Shown one piece after another: positions 20,560 through 31,548 of a stretch of DNA of 64,000 nucleotides (the first letter of the stretch is position 1; every line of letters starts with the position of its first letter). Made by a program: the position numbers and the translations under genes. The notes under the pieces were generated by a model. It was not told the DNA's origin. It searched no databases and saw nothing but the letters and a program-made list of their open reading frames with translations. This stretch comes from Gliomastix tumulicola (Eukaryota; Ascomycota; Sordariomycetes; Hypocreales; Bionectriaceae): positions 2,480,001 to 2,544,000 of the forward strand of contig BCHX01000008.1 in the NCBI GenBank assembly GCA_001599755.1. The letters are read 5' to 3'.

Positions 20560-22163
20560 TCAGGGAACGAACATCGACATGCTCGTCGTACCGAATAGCA
20601 ACAGGCTACTGAAAAATATCAACCTATTCCCTCGACTCGTATCATCTGCAATAGTTGTTAGCAATTTGTACTCTACAAGACATGAGAGTGAGTGCCCATA
20701 CCATTTTCAACAGTCATCAAAGCTCCCACAATCAACATGTTGAGCGGGACCCGCACCAGTCCGTTGAGCTTCACCTTGCGATGATCTTCAAGGTACTTAT
20801 CCTTGACGTCTCGTATGCTGGAGGAGAAAAAGCCGACGAGGAACTGGAACATGCAGAGAGACCAGAAGCGCAGGCTCTCCATGCCGGTCAGGATTGTCAT
20901 CATAAGACAGACGGAGGCTTTCACCATGGCGAGCTGTGCAAAGATCGATGGCGTCATCTTAAGGCGTGCCTGGGACGATGCGTGGGTGTAGCCGAACGAG
21001 CCGAGCGCCGATGCGGCAGTCAGTTGTGCGAAGATGAGACCGAAGGGGACTCTACCCCTGTACCAGGTGAATGTGATGTCCCTGGAGGAGATGATGAACG
21101 GCGCCCAGAACGCGAATATGTACAAGGCGGCAGCCTCGACAGCACAAATCGTCAAGCCAATGGTCAGCAGAACTAGTGAGCCTGGGCGGCGGTTAGTAAC
21201 TGGTAGGCTTTTAGGGTCAAGTTTTGTTGAAAATGAGCTCACCTAACCGAGCCGTAGGCCGGGCCTTCGGTCGAAAGACTACTTTTGTTTGGTAGTTCTC
21301 GACCTGCAAAGCATCAGCATAAAACTCCGCGACGAGGACTTTAGCCCAGAAGGCTATTGTTGACTTACCCATGTTTTGTCGATCACGACGTAGGCCAGGC
21401 CCAAGCATACGATGCTCCCCATGAACGGCGCCACCTCCGAATTAAAGCTCTGCACGAGAACCTGGGAAACAATGCCCGCCGCGACGGAGACAAACCCGTT
21501 CACCGTCGTCATGGTGCAGTACATGTACTTCTCCGCCCCCTCGGACTCGCCAAACTCGAGCCTCCGGAATTCGCCCAGCATCCACATCTCAAACACCCTC
21601 GACAGCAGAGCGCTGCTGACCCCAGCCAAGGCTCTGCCCAGGAGCAGGATGCGGGTCGAGCGGAAGAGCGTAGTGAGGGCGGACGCGGCGTAGAGACCGC
21701 AGTAGACCTGGCACGCGCGCTTCCTGCCGTAGCGGTCGGCGAAGGTGCCCACGAACGGCGCGCTGAGGCCGCTGAAGAGGAAGCTGGTCGCAAAGAGGGC
21801 GGCGACGGCTACGCTTGGTAGGTGGTGTTTATCCCTGTAGAGGCTGTATATGTAAGGGCTCTGGATGCCAAGTTAGTATAGTGCCTCGGCGTGACCGGGG
21901 GTCGTGGTATAACGGACCTGAAGCCAATCGGCTGCTGTGGCGAGGCCATGACCGAGGAAGAAGCGGTTGAGGAACTGGAAGTAGCGATTGGATGTCGAGT
22001 CGCCGTCGATGTCGTGGAGTTCGTCGTCGATAGCGTCTAGCTCCTCTGAGCCGTCCGGCTTGATGAGGGAGAGTCGGCCGGCGAGGTGGTAATGGTGCTG
22101 CCAGTATGCGGCACCTCCTAGCAGGACGAGGAACAGCAGTAAGCTGATAGCATAGCTATACAT
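20560..22163 (-). CDS. Major facilitator superfamily protein, MFSD5/molybdate-anion transporter type
   Basis: Five exons on the minus strand: 22163-21918, 21860-21369, 21303-21243, 21181-20702, 20645-20560; 454 residues. The first helix, an acidic loop and the conserved FFLGHGLATAADWLQ/SPYIYSLY junction are typical of MFS_5 proteins, as is GTFADRYGRKRAC, the MFS loop 2-3 signature. About twelve hydrophobic segments follow; the family includes the algal and human molybdate transporters. The last exon is my inference: the frame continues past 20702 for a few codons to a stop, but a GTATGG donor at 20701, a GCTAAC branch site and a TTGCAG acceptor at 20646 add a hydrophobic C-terminal helix (LIFFSSLLLFG) that completes the transporter. 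Two donors (GTCCGT, GTATGG) are weak. The gene is divergent from the methyltransferase gene at 22586. Confidence 0.88.
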
Positions 22164-22585
22164 CGTGGCTTCACCTTCGGTCGCGTCGTTGGCATATCTG
22201 CCATCTGGGTCGATTGTTGATGTCGAAGCTGCGCCTCAGTTGAGAAGACGGAAGATAAACAGTTCCGTCCCCTATTTTTAACAAATATGGGTCAAAGACA
22301 TGGGATTAGCCAATCACCGTCCATCAATGCGACGCGCAACGGCAGCTCATTGGTCAACGTGAGGGTGGGTCGCCCCTGCCCCTGAAAGATTTGAATTCCC
22401 ATATCAAACTCTCCCTGATTTCAAGGTTCCGCGTTTCAACTCTCACCCTCGGACCTTCCGGCAAGAAGAAAGCATGTTCGGACGACGATGAGTCCAGATG
22501 CTGCTCCAAGGACCATATATATCGCGGGGGATCGGACTACCACACTCCTAGCAGCACTCGGGCCGTTTCCACCATCACCATCAAC
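22164..22585. promoter_or_regulatory. Bidirectional promoter between MFS transporter and methyltransferase genes
   Basis: The 422 bp between divergent start codons contain no gene. A TATATAT element at 22515-22521 lies about 65 bp before the plus-strand ATG. A TTAAAAATA-type element near 22270-22280 could serve the minus-strand gene. Confidence 0.5.
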
Positions 22586-23590
22586 ATGTTTAACCGGCTC
22601 GTCTTCGTCCTCTCGGTCATCTCCGGCAGCCTGCTCTTCTACCTCATCCAGACGAGGCTGACGGAACCACACAAAAGCTTCAGGGACACCCTCTTCAACA
22701 CCGAGCTCGACCACTACTATGTCGACATCGACGAGCCCCAGCTCGCCGCGAGGCTCTCGCACGCGGAGAAGCTCTGGCGCCAGTCCGTCGAGGATCGTAA
22801 GGTGATGGCCCAGCGCATGGGCGACAGGGCCTTCCCGGACGGCTACCTGATCCCGTTCAACATCTGGGACCTCGCGCGCCCGAGCTTCTTCTGCCCGCAC
22901 GACCTGGAGCGGATCGGCTCGCTCGGCGACGGCGGCAAGATCGTGTGCGGGATGAGCAGGTACGAGAAGGAGTCGTCGGGCGAGAACGCTACGGCGGAGG
23001 AGCTGATCGTGTACTCGCTCGGCGTGGAGCGCGACTCGCGGTTCGAGGCGGCGATGCTGGAGCGCACCAACGCGCGGGTGTGGGGGTACGACTACAGTGT
23101 CAGTTCGTGGGCTAAGGACATCAAGAAGGAGCACTACTCGCGCGCGAGCTTCAGCAAGCTGGGCATCGGCAAGGTCACGGACAAGTCCAGCGATCCGCCG
23201 TTCTACACCATCCAGGATCTCATGAAGGAGAACGGGCACACGTACGTCGACATCCTCAAGATCGACATCGAAGGTGCCGAGTTTGAGGCCCTGACCTCCT
23301 TCATCAACTCGGTCCAGAGTGAGCATAAGCCGGGGGACGCCAACCCAACCCTTCCCGTGGGACAGCTCCTCATCGAAGTGCACTTCAAGAAGAATGCGCT
23401 GGGGTTTAAGGCTCCTCAGGATCTTCCGTCTTGGATGAAGTGGTGGGCGTCATTGGAGAGCATGGGAATGAGGGCCGTCAGCAACGAGCACAATTGGATT
23501 GGCGATGCGGTGTTTGGAAAGCCGCGGTTCATGGAGTACACGATGATTAACGCAGCGGACAAAGAAAGGAATAAGCTTTTATGGACATAG
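22586..23590 (+). CDS. METTL24-like (Methyltransf_22) membrane-anchored methyltransferase
   Basis: A single exon encodes 334 residues. The chosen ATG at 22586 opens a hydrophobic segment (residues ~4-21), predicting a type II membrane anchor; the 65-codon upstream extension is charged and lacks homology features. The soluble domain carries the family landmarks RPSFFCPHDLERIGSLGDGGK (residues ~98-118), SLGVERDSRFEAAML, VWGYDYSV and the core ILKIDIEGAEFEAL motif (residues ~223-236), then HFKK and EHNWIGD near the C-terminus. DIEGAE is the SAM-domain acidic motif shared with FkbM-like enzymes. In fungi and animals this family is predicted to methylate an unknown substrate in the secretory pathway; the activity is not known from sequence. 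Confidence 0.88.
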   Translation: MFNRLVFVLSVISGSLLFYLIQTRLTEPHKSFRDTLFNTELDHYYVDIDEPQLAARLSHAEKLWRQSVEDRKVMAQRMGDRAFPDGYLIPFNIWDLARPSFFCPHDLERIGSLGDGGKIVCGMSRYEKESSGENATAEELIVYSLGVERDSRFEAAMLERTNARVWGYDYSVSSWAKDIKKEHYSRASFSKLGIGKVTDKSSDPPFYTIQDLMKENGHTYVDILKIDIEGAEFEALTSFINSVQSEHKPGDANPTLPVGQLLIEVHFKKNALGFKAPQDLPSWMKWWASLESMGMRAVSNEHNWIGDAVFGKPRFMEYTMINAADKERNKLLWT

Positions 23591-24054
23591 AATGACTTTT
23601 GTACATTATCATAAGACAGCGCCAGAAGCATTATTTTCTCTTACAAAGACAGTCTGTGTATTCTTGTGAGCATAGACTCCTAGACTATCGCCCCTCTCGA
23701 AGCCACGAATAGCTTTCCGAATACCTGGTTGAGTATCTGTGACTGCCAATGTTCAGATATCTAGTCCCTCCCGTAACCGATATCCCATCCGGCCAGTCCT
23801 CCTCCCAGCCATCGATTATCCTCAAATAGAGTCGTCCAGCCTCTTACACGAGGACACCTTAATGAGTAAAGTTCGTAGTAGCCGCCGGCCAAGCTCATCA
23901 AGGTGCGAACTTGGACTCCTTTTCTACTACTAGTACCTAGATGATTATTTATACTTTATGGGTTTTCAAAGAGATATAGTCAAAGCCACTGACTATAGTA
24001 GTACGTTGTATACCTCCCTTATCTTCTTCTGGAGAACTATGTAACTCCGTCCCA
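23591..24054. other. Convergent 3' intergenic region
   Basis: It lies between the end of the plus-strand methyltransferase and the stop of the minus-strand SDR. No gene recognised; the right half is moderately AT-rich. Confidence 0.5.
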
Positions 24055-24960
24055 TTAGACAATCAGCCTAACCTTCAACTTATCACCGCTCACAATCTCC
24101 TCTTCCCGACTCACAAACTCGGGCATATCCCACGTCAGATCAACATACCGCCCCGCCAACCACTCTCTCCTCCTCTGCGTCAGCCACACCAATGCATCCG
24201 CCGGCAGACTCACCTCGTCCGTCAGCAGCGTCTCCACGAACTCGTCCGTCATGTACGACGCCATATCCGTCACCACGCCGCCCGGGTGCACCCCGTAGCA
24301 CAGGATACCCCGGTCGGCGTACTCGTGCATCACGTACTCGCAGAAGCGGAGGACGGCGAGCTTGGCCATGGCATACGCGCTGCCGCCGGCGAGGATGGCG
24401 TGTGCGCCGATGGAGCTCGTGTTGACGATGGTCTTGTCGCCGCCGAGGAGGAGGAGTGGGAGGAAGGCGCGCGTGCAGAGGTACGGACCCAGCACGTTGA
24501 CGCGGTGCTGCTCCCACCAGAGGGCAGGGTCCGAGTCGGCAATGGGGACGTAGCGGTCGATGCGGCCGGCGTTGTTTATGAGGATGTCGAGGCGGCCGAA
24601 GGAGGCGCGGACTTGATCGGCGGCAGCGTTGACACTTGCCTCGTCGGTGACGTCGAGGACGATGGTGAGGAGGACTTGGGGGGCTGGTTTGCCCAGCTTC
24701 CGGCAGTGTTCTTCCACGTCGGATTTGGCCTTGGTCAGGGCGGACTCGGAGCGCGCGGCGAGGGCGAGGTGGGATGTCCCCGCGGCGGCGTACGAGAGGG
24801 CTGTGGCTAGGCCGATGCCACGCGAGGCACCGGTGACTAGGACGGCTTTGCCGGTGCAGTTGGACTGAGTTGCCGGGTCGATCTCGGGATACGTATCGCG
24901 ATGGCGCTTCGCGAAGGTGAAGCCGGTCTCGACCGGGACGGGCGGGTATGAGGAAGGCAT
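24055..24960 (-). CDS. Short-chain dehydrogenase/reductase (classical SDR)
   Basis: A single exon encodes 301 residues. The cofactor motif TGASRGIG is at residues 43-50, the structural NNAG at 129-132, and the catalytic set is Ser182/183, Tyr196 and Lys200 in the YAMAK motif. A ~35-residue N-terminal extension precedes the fold, as in many fungal SDRs. HPGGVVTDM near residue 228 is the usual C-terminal substrate-loop motif. It oxidises or reduces an alcohol/carbonyl using NAD(P); the substrate is unknown. It is divergent from the dioxygenase at 25991 with about 1 kb between them, and another SDR lies beyond that gene, suggesting but not proving joint function. Confidence 0.92.
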   Translation of the reverse strand: MPSSYPPVPVETGFTFAKRHRDTYPEIDPATQSNCTGKAVLVTGASRGIGLATALSYAAAGTSHLALAARSESALTKAKSDVEEHCRKLGKPAPQVLLTIVLDVTDEASVNAAADQVRASFGRLDILINNAGRIDRYVPIADSDPALWWEQHRVNVLGPYLCTRAFLPLLLLGGDKTIVNTSSIGAHAILAGGSAYAMAKLAVLRFCEYVMHEYADRGILCYGVHPGGVVTDMASYMTDEFVETLLTDEVSLPADALVWLTQRRREWLAGRYVDLTWDMPEFVSREEEIVSGDKLKVRLIV

Positions 24961-25990
24961 TGCTGGAAACAGGCAGATGGAACGACTGTCCTTGATTTGT
25001 GTCTATTTAAGCTTGTTTTCCACCGTCATCCTATGCCAGACATCCACCCCTTTTATACCACGTTCGATCACCCCAAGACTTCGCCTTGAATCAGCCTCAA
25101 CCCCCAATCCTGGCCCCCTGCGTCGAGGCTCTAGCCAATCCTCGTGCTCATCTCGCCCCCATCGCCCCCAGATCCCAGCCCGTGACGTTGTGGAAGGAAT
25201 AGTTGAGCCACAGGACCATACAACATGGGCGTGTATATGGCTCGAGCTTTTTCTTCCACCACCTCTCAGTTCGCAGGCATGATAGTCGAAGCCAAGGACG
25301 TGATTTCTAATCAAGCCTCAAATCTGCCCCCAAGACGGTCGAATGTTGCTCCTGACTCCTGCCCCCAGGGCTGACAGGCATCAACACCGGTCTTATGCGT
25401 CGTCTAACTCCGGCCGAGTCGGCGCCGTCAAATCGGCATCACGAGCAAGTGGGAACCGGACTGGGGCAGGATCCGAAGTGTTTGAACTTCATGGCTCTAT
25501 AAGAGGCGCGTGCCCTCAAAATTTTCAAAAAAATGAAGACATCTTGGGGAGATGTTGGAGAAAAGAGGCATCGGATCAACACGGGTGGTAGAGCTGTGCG
25601 TGGGAATGGCATATGGCGAAATACAAGGCTACCGGACATGAGATTGCGCCAGAATATCACGTCAATCGCGCATGCATGCACTGGTCTTCCCAAGTTGGCG
25701 ATGGCTTCATGCAGGCCGGCCCCCTTTTTCATATCACAATCCCTCTTCCCACTCAATATCGCTGCATTAATCAGCTATCTCTCACTATGAGAGCCACTCA
25801 GACGTCCCTCGTGTGGCACAAAGGAATGACAGAAGCCGACCCCGCGATCACGCAATCCGTCCTCCCACCATTTCCCCAACGGCGCACACCATCAGTGACG
25901 ACGGGATGTTATAAAGAGCTCCGATCGGACCCTTGCAGCTCATCATTGAGGCTGCACTCATCCGCGTAAACGAGAAGCATCATAAAAATC
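24961..25990. promoter_or_regulatory. Shared upstream region of SDR and dioxygenase genes
   Basis: About 1 kb separates two divergent genes. On the minus strand a TTAAATAG element (25004-25011) lies about 45 bp before the SDR start. On the plus strand TATAAA at 25910-25915 lies about 76-81 bp before the dioxygenase start. Internal ORFs have no recognised family. Confidence 0.5.
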
Positions 25991-27426
25991 ATGTCCGGAA
26001 CAACCACAGAGACGCTGACCCTGGCCGGGCCTCCCGGACAGCCAGACATCGGCTACAGCCCCAACCTCGAGAACTACCAAGCCCGCACGCAGCGTCGGCT
26101 GCAGACGGAGGATCTGCCCCGCACCCTCCCCGATGGCTTCCCGCAGAAGCTCGAGTCGTCACTGGTCTGGGACGGGGCAACGGTGTCTGAGTCGTATCAG
26201 TGGTCGTACCAGCTCACGGAGGCGGATATCGATGAGATTCACCGCGCCCTCGAGCACTTCAAGAGTATGTATTTTTCCAATCCCATGTGTGACTTGTGTC
26301 TCTCACCAGTATCTAATGATGAGTGACCAGGCCTGAACAAGCCCCTCGGCGAGATCACCCAGGAGACCTTCCCCCTCCCCAACCTCCACGCCACCCTCCG
26401 CTCCGTCTCGCGCGACATCCACCACGGCCACGGCTTCAAGGTCATCCGCGGCGTCCCCGTGCACGAGCACACGCGCGAGGAGAACATCACCATCTACGCG
26501 GGCCTCGCCTCGCACGTCGCGCCCCTCCGCGCGCGCCAGGACTCGCAGCACGAGGGCAAGCCCGCGGACGTCGTCCTCGCGCACATCAAGGACCTGTCCG
26601 GTACCGTCGATGCGCGGAGCATCGGCGCGCCGGCGTACACGACGGAGAAGCAGGTCTTCCACACGGACATCGGGGACGTGATTGCGCTGTTTGCGCTGGG
26701 CGTGGCCGAGGAGGGCGGGGAGAGCTATCTGTCGAGTAGCTGGACGGTGTACAACGAGCTGGCGGCGACGAGGCCTGATCTGATCCGCACACTCGCTGAG
26801 CCGTGGGACTTTGACGAGTACGTTAAAATCTCGGGGGTATGAGATGAAGTGAGAGAGGAGAAGAGTAACTGACAGATGATGAAAAGATTCGGCAAGAATG
26901 GCCCCCCCGGCTACAACTCGAACCCCCTCCTCCACTACCAGCCCGCCTCGCCCGAGGAGCCGGAGCGTCTCATCATCCAGTACGCCCGCCGCGGCTTCAC
27001 CGGCTACTGGGGCCTCCCGCGCAGCGCCGACATCCCGCCCATCACCGAGGCGCAGGCCGAGGCCCTCGACGCGCTGCACTTCACCGCCGAGAAGCACGCC
27101 GTCGCGCTCGAGTTCCGCGCGGGCGATATCCAGTTTGCGAACAACCTGAGCATCTTCCATGCCCGCGGGTCTTTCAGAGATTCGGCCGAGAAGCAGTAGG
27201 TTACTCCTTTCCGCGTGAGCTATTCGATTGTGATTGAAGTGCTGACTATTAGTATAGACGACATCTCGTGAGGCTGTGGCTAAGGGATGAAGAGCATGCG
27301 TGGAAGACACCTGAGGCTCTTAAGTACAAATGGGATCGTCTATATAAGGGTGTCACGGCGGAGAACCAGGTGTTTCCGCTGGAGCCGCAGATCAGGTCTG
27401 CAAGCAAGGGACAGACCTATCAATAG
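25991..27426 (+). CDS. TauD/TfdA-family Fe(II)/2-oxoglutarate-dependent dioxygenase
   Basis: Four exons: 25991-26264, 26331-26817, 26887-27195, 27258-27426; 412 residues. The jelly-roll dioxygenase fold carries the metal triad His202-x-Asp204 (in VFHTDIGD) and His345 (in SIFHARG), and an arginine in RHLVRLWLRD suited to bind 2-oxoglutarate. FTGYWGLP and PPITEAQAEALDALHF are characteristic of fungal taurine-catabolism dioxygenase-like proteins. Donor 26818 (GTACGT) with acceptor 26886 gives the continuous WDFDEFGKNGPPGYN; the alternative acceptor at 26877 would insert extra residues. Named members release sulfite from taurine, but fungal paralogues hydroxylate many substrates, so function is open. 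It is convergent with the SDR ending at 27530. Confidence 0.9.
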
Positions 27427-27529
27427 ATGCCGATGCTATCTAGCTAGTTTGTGCTCCCATACTTTAAGAATGCTTGACCAATTTTCTACTATTTTGGAGC
27501 GGCGATGCCTAACTCAGTGTCTCGATTGC

Positions 27530-28369
27530 TCACTTCCGGATGTACTTGCTCAGGTTCCCCTGAACCAACTGGTTCTGCACCTGGAACAGCTGCTGCCTCT
27601 GCGTCTCCCACCCCCCCTCACCGAGCAGCTTCTCCCCGGGCCCGATGGCAAACTGCTCCTCATCCCCCCTCAGCCCTTCAAACAGCTTCTCCGTGAACTC
27701 GGCGAGCGGCATGCCAATCTCCCCGCCTTTGACGAGGTCCGGCTGGTGCTTCGTGTCGTGCAGCTCCGTCTGCACCGCCGGCGGGAAGACCTCGACCAGC
27801 CGGACGTTGTCGTAGCTGTGTGCGGGATCCTCCTTTAGCTGCTGGCGGATGGACATGAGGAAGGTGTGCAGGGCCGCCTTGGAGGCGTTGTAGTTTGGTG
27901 TGCGGATGAGCGAGGGGATCAGGCCGAGGGTGGCGCTGATGTACACGAGATATCCCCTCCGCTCCGGACCGAGACTCTTCAGGTGAGGCAGGAAGGCGGA
28001 AGTTAGGTGGACGGTAGATAGGTAGTTGGTCGTCACCTCGAGCCCGATGTTGTCCAGATCCAGACCCTCCGGCTTGGTGAAGTCAAACGCCCTCTGGATG
28101 CCCGAGTTCACGACGACACTGTCGATGTCCGGGTGGACAGCGAGGACGGACTTTGTGAAGGCGGGGATACCCGCGAGGTCGGTGACGTCAAACTGGATCG
28201 CGGTGACCTTCTCGGCGCCGTGAGTCTGCACGAATTCATCGAGACGGTCCTTGCGGCGGCCGACGATGATGACGGGCGTGCCGGTTGAGACGAGTTTGGC
28301 CGCGAGGGCCTCGCCAATGCCCGAGGTGGCACCGATGATGAGGGCTTTTCGGTAGAGCGGGGAGGGCAT
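27530..28369 (-). CDS. Short-chain dehydrogenase/reductase (DltE-like SDR)
   Basis: A single exon encodes 279 residues. GATSGIG (residues 13-19) binds NAD(P); GRRKDR at 37-42 suggests NADPH preference. The usual NNAG is replaced by VNSG (residues 87-90), a variant seen in DltE-like members. The catalytic Ser145, Tyr160 and Lys164 are intact in the ISATLGL and YNASK segments. The C-terminus is longer than the minimal fold and rich in Gln/Leu. A TATAAA element lies about 65 bp upstream. It ends about 100 bp from the convergent dioxygenase gene. Confidence 0.92.
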   Translation of the reverse strand: MPSPLYRKALIIGATSGIGEALAAKLVSTGTPVIIVGRRKDRLDEFVQTHGAEKVTAIQFDVTDLAGIPAFTKSVLAVHPDIDSVVVNSGIQRAFDFTKPEGLDLDNIGLEVTTNYLSTVHLTSAFLPHLKSLGPERRGYLVYISATLGLIPSLIRTPNYNASKAALHTFLMSIRQQLKEDPAHSYDNVRLVEVFPPAVQTELHDTKHQPDLVKGGEIGMPLAEFTEKLFEGLRGDEEQFAIGPGEKLLGEGGWETQRQQLFQVQNQLVQGNLSKYIRK

Positions 28370-28432
28370 GTTAACTGTGTGTGTGTATGGAGATGAATGG
28401 TGCTAAATCTGGCACGACGATGAGGTTGTGTC

Positions 28433-28438
28433 TTTATA
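28433..28438 (-). promoter_or_regulatory. TATA box of the DltE-like SDR gene
   Basis: TATAAA on the minus strand, in GGTATAAAGACAC context, about 65 bp before the start codon at 28369. The surrounding 419-bp gap (28370-28788) contains no recognised gene. Confidence 0.5.
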
Positions 28439-28788
28439 CCAGAAACGTGGACGCAGATGAAAGGCGGAGATAGGATTTATTGCGCCGTGAAAGACGACAT
28501 CTTTCTCCGACTGTCGTCTCCTCCCCGCACTTCCGGGAAAAGCGGGGTTGGCCGAGTAACTTTGACAGAGCACGGAGGCGGCGAGTCTGGGAGAGATGAC
28601 GATTGCTATGATAGTGCTTATGTGAGAGACTATAGCCACACTATCTAGAATGTATGTACACCAGAATAAGACAAGTAGCTAAATACAGGCCACAACTACC
28701 GGAACAAATACATACACATACATCAAGCTCTTCCTGGCCTTCCTCCCTCTCCCCTATCCCCCTACTCATACGCGTTTTCGTGTTTCGC

Positions 28789-29596
28789 CTAGCAGGAGAT
28801 AGGTCGAGGCCCAGGAGCCTGGTAAGGCTGCCCGCCGTTGGTCGGCTGCCCATTGCCATCGTAGATGCCAACCTTGATGCTCGGATCCTCAGGCGAGTAC
28901 GCCCCGGGGATCTTGACCGTCTCCGAGGGGGAGAACCCGCCGCCACCCGTCACCTGGATCTGCGCACAGCTCCCGTAGAACTGGGCCTCGCCCGCGGCCG
29001 ACGCCCCGTGCAGCGCGAGCAGCTCGATGCGCAGCAGGTACTGCCCGTCGGCGATGCAGGGCGGCAGCGTGAACGAGTGCCACCCGTTGCCGGCGATGAC
29101 GTTGTCCACGCCCCAGGTGTTGGAGCCCGTGTCGAGGTTGTCCTCGGCGATCTTGAACCAGTCGAGGTCACCGTGCGGGGTGCTGGCGGCGTCGTCGACG
29201 CGGGCGAGCCAGGCGGTCACGGGGCCTTTATGGGAGGCCGCGATGGGGTTGTCGACGTGGTACTCGCCGTTGACGTTTGTCCACCAGTAGCCGCCGACGG
29301 TGGCGCCCGCGGGCACGTTGAGGACGGTCGGGTCGGTGAAGCCGGGCTGGCCGCAGGTGAGGTCGGGCGAGTAGACGTCCTGGACGGGGAAGTTGGTGGA
29401 CGGCGCGCGGAGGCCGATGAGCTTGCCCATGTCCTGGCCGTCGATGGAGATGGTCTGCAGGGTGTTAGCGAGGAGGTAAATACAATACTTCAAGGGAGAA
29501 GAATCTTGGAGGAAGAAGGGCTGCGAGATGCCTGACCTGCATGATGGCATGACCCTGGGCAAGGGCCGCAAACGCGAGAGGGGCAAAGGTCTTCAT
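28789..29596 (-). CDS. AA9 lytic polysaccharide monooxygenase, secreted
   Basis: Two exons on the minus strand: 29596-29537 and 29454-28789; 241 residues. A 15-residue signal peptide ends in GQ/G so that His16 (HAIMQ) becomes the N-terminal copper-brace histidine of the mature enzyme; the intron falls five residues later. The second copper histidine is His95 in SHKGPV, and Gln178/Tyr180 in QFYGSC are the axial-site residues; His146 in GNGWHSF is the usual second-sphere histidine. Cys54 and Cys183 probably form the conserved disulfide. No CBM1 is attached; the C-terminus ends in a Pro/Gly-rich tail with a terminal Cys. AA9 enzymes oxidatively cleave cellulose or xyloglucan, which supports a plant-biomass-degrading or plant-associated fungus. 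Confidence 0.95.
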
Positions 29597-31548
29597 GATG
29601 GAGGAGGATGCTTGGGCTGACTGTACCGTGCTTGGGCTGGTGTCTGTCCGAGAACCAAACACTCAAAAGCCAGAACTTCCCAACCCCTTATATACCCCTC
29701 TCTCCCATCGTCACCACCATCATCCTCTCTCTCCTATCCTCACCACCGCCTTCATCCCAATATCGTCCCGACAAACGGGGGGGTCCACCAGAACCGCCCG
29801 GGGACATTCGGCGAGCCGGACGGACGCGATCTGCGCTGCAGCGGCAAGTCCGCATGCCTCGTGGGGTAAGGCGTCGATCCAGAGGGGGCCACATGGCTCG
29901 CCTCAACACAGGGCTAACGCCTCCCAGCAGCAGGATGGGGAAGGTCAGCACAACGCTGGTGAAACGGGGGGGATAGGATTGGTCATCGAGCCATCATCAG
30001 TGCTCAGCTGTCCCTCACTTGCCAGGACTGGTAATGGGTTCGCTATCGTGGGCTCGGGATGTGCCTTGAAGAAACGCGGCGCCTCCGGTCGACGATCGCC
30101 GCCCAGCCTTGCCATAAAGAAGCAGGAATATTCCGTAGATAAACAATTTGTTGGCCCCGGTGTCACGATCGCACGTGGCCGAATTCCCCGAATCCTCGGG
30201 ACAGGCTGCTCCAAGTGTCTTAGCGCAGCTGCGTCGCTCAGGGAATTTGGAATAAAGGCGTCGGGGAGAGTCTGCCCTGGCGAGCGCGGAGGTGCATGTC
30301 CCTAGCTGCTTCACCCGACGTCATACAAGACTTGGGTATTTTCATGTGATATTTCATAGCACCCAGGGCCTGATACGAGAAGTCCCCGAACTGCCAGAAT
30401 GTATAGACTATTACGACAACGAGGACGACGAGTTGAATACCCGATCCGGCTCACCTAGCCCTCGGCACTGATGCACATGGGCACACGTTAGGCCACCATA
30501 AGAAGCTGCCTACTGCCAGCTTCCCTTGACGCGCGAGAGTAGCTGTCAATCTTCCATGTGGAGAGGCGAGCAAGGAACGTACCTGACATGTCTTCAACAC
30601 GACAATGAATTTCGGAGGGAGCGCCCTTATGTTAGGGCCCTCTTCTAAGCATCGTTTTATACACTCCAATGAACCCTTGTCTGAACGAGCTGTCTGTTCC
30701 TCTAGAGACATGTAGGTCAATTATATGACATTGCCGAAGCGATTATGCTTCCTCGAAGGAACCCGACTGAGCTTTCATCCAAGGACCTCCTCTCGGGCGA
30801 ATTCAAGAATGACTTTCTCCGACAAGACAGATCTTCGTCACATTTTCGGCTAGGAAAAGATTCGACAGCACGACAAGTAGCCGCTATCTGTGCTCAGCCC
30901 GATGGTCAACATAGCCCGAGCCCGAAGGCCTGGGGACGAAGAAGATGGCCCAGCCGGTGGCAGTGACACGCTTGGTGTAAACACAGACCGAGGCGGAGAA
31001 ATGCTTCCCACACCTGTTCATCCGCGAGGTTGCCCTTCTACCTCTTCGCCATCTCCTTGCTCCTCTGATGCCATGGCTTTCTGACCATTCGTCGCTGTCG
31101 ATCACCAAGTCCTTGAAGCCATAAATCACCCCGATGTCCACTATCCATGCTAGTCCTGTACCCCAACCCGACCCCATGTGCCTATCTCGATAAACACTAG
31201 ACGCGGAGAATCTGCCCATTTGGGCGGTTCAGCGAGACAGACATGGATCGTGATAACAGCACCAATGAGGACAGCTGCCCATCTGTTTCCTAGGCATCGC
31301 GTTCCACTTCAGATACGCCCGGGCGATAATGTTCCGCTGCCCGACCGCCCGCTTGGGAAGGTCGGCAGGCTGAAATCCCGGCAATTACTCTGTGATAGAT
31401 TGACGGGGGCCAGCCACCGGCGGCAGAAAGAGCACGGGAGATGGTATAAGAAGACCGAGTGAGGCCGCATCTCGACGATCTTTGATCGGATACTCCCCAT
31501 CTTATCCAGTCCACACCAGTCATACAAGTCAGTCACCACCACCCCATC
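29597..31548. other. Two-kilobase intergenic region with two divergent promoters
   Basis: No gene recognised over about 1.95 kb. At the left end TATATAA on the minus strand (29688-29694) lies about 92 bp before the AA9 start. At the right end TATAAG at 31445-31450 lies about 100 bp before the ATG at 31549. ORFs between them lack family motifs. Confidence 0.5.
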
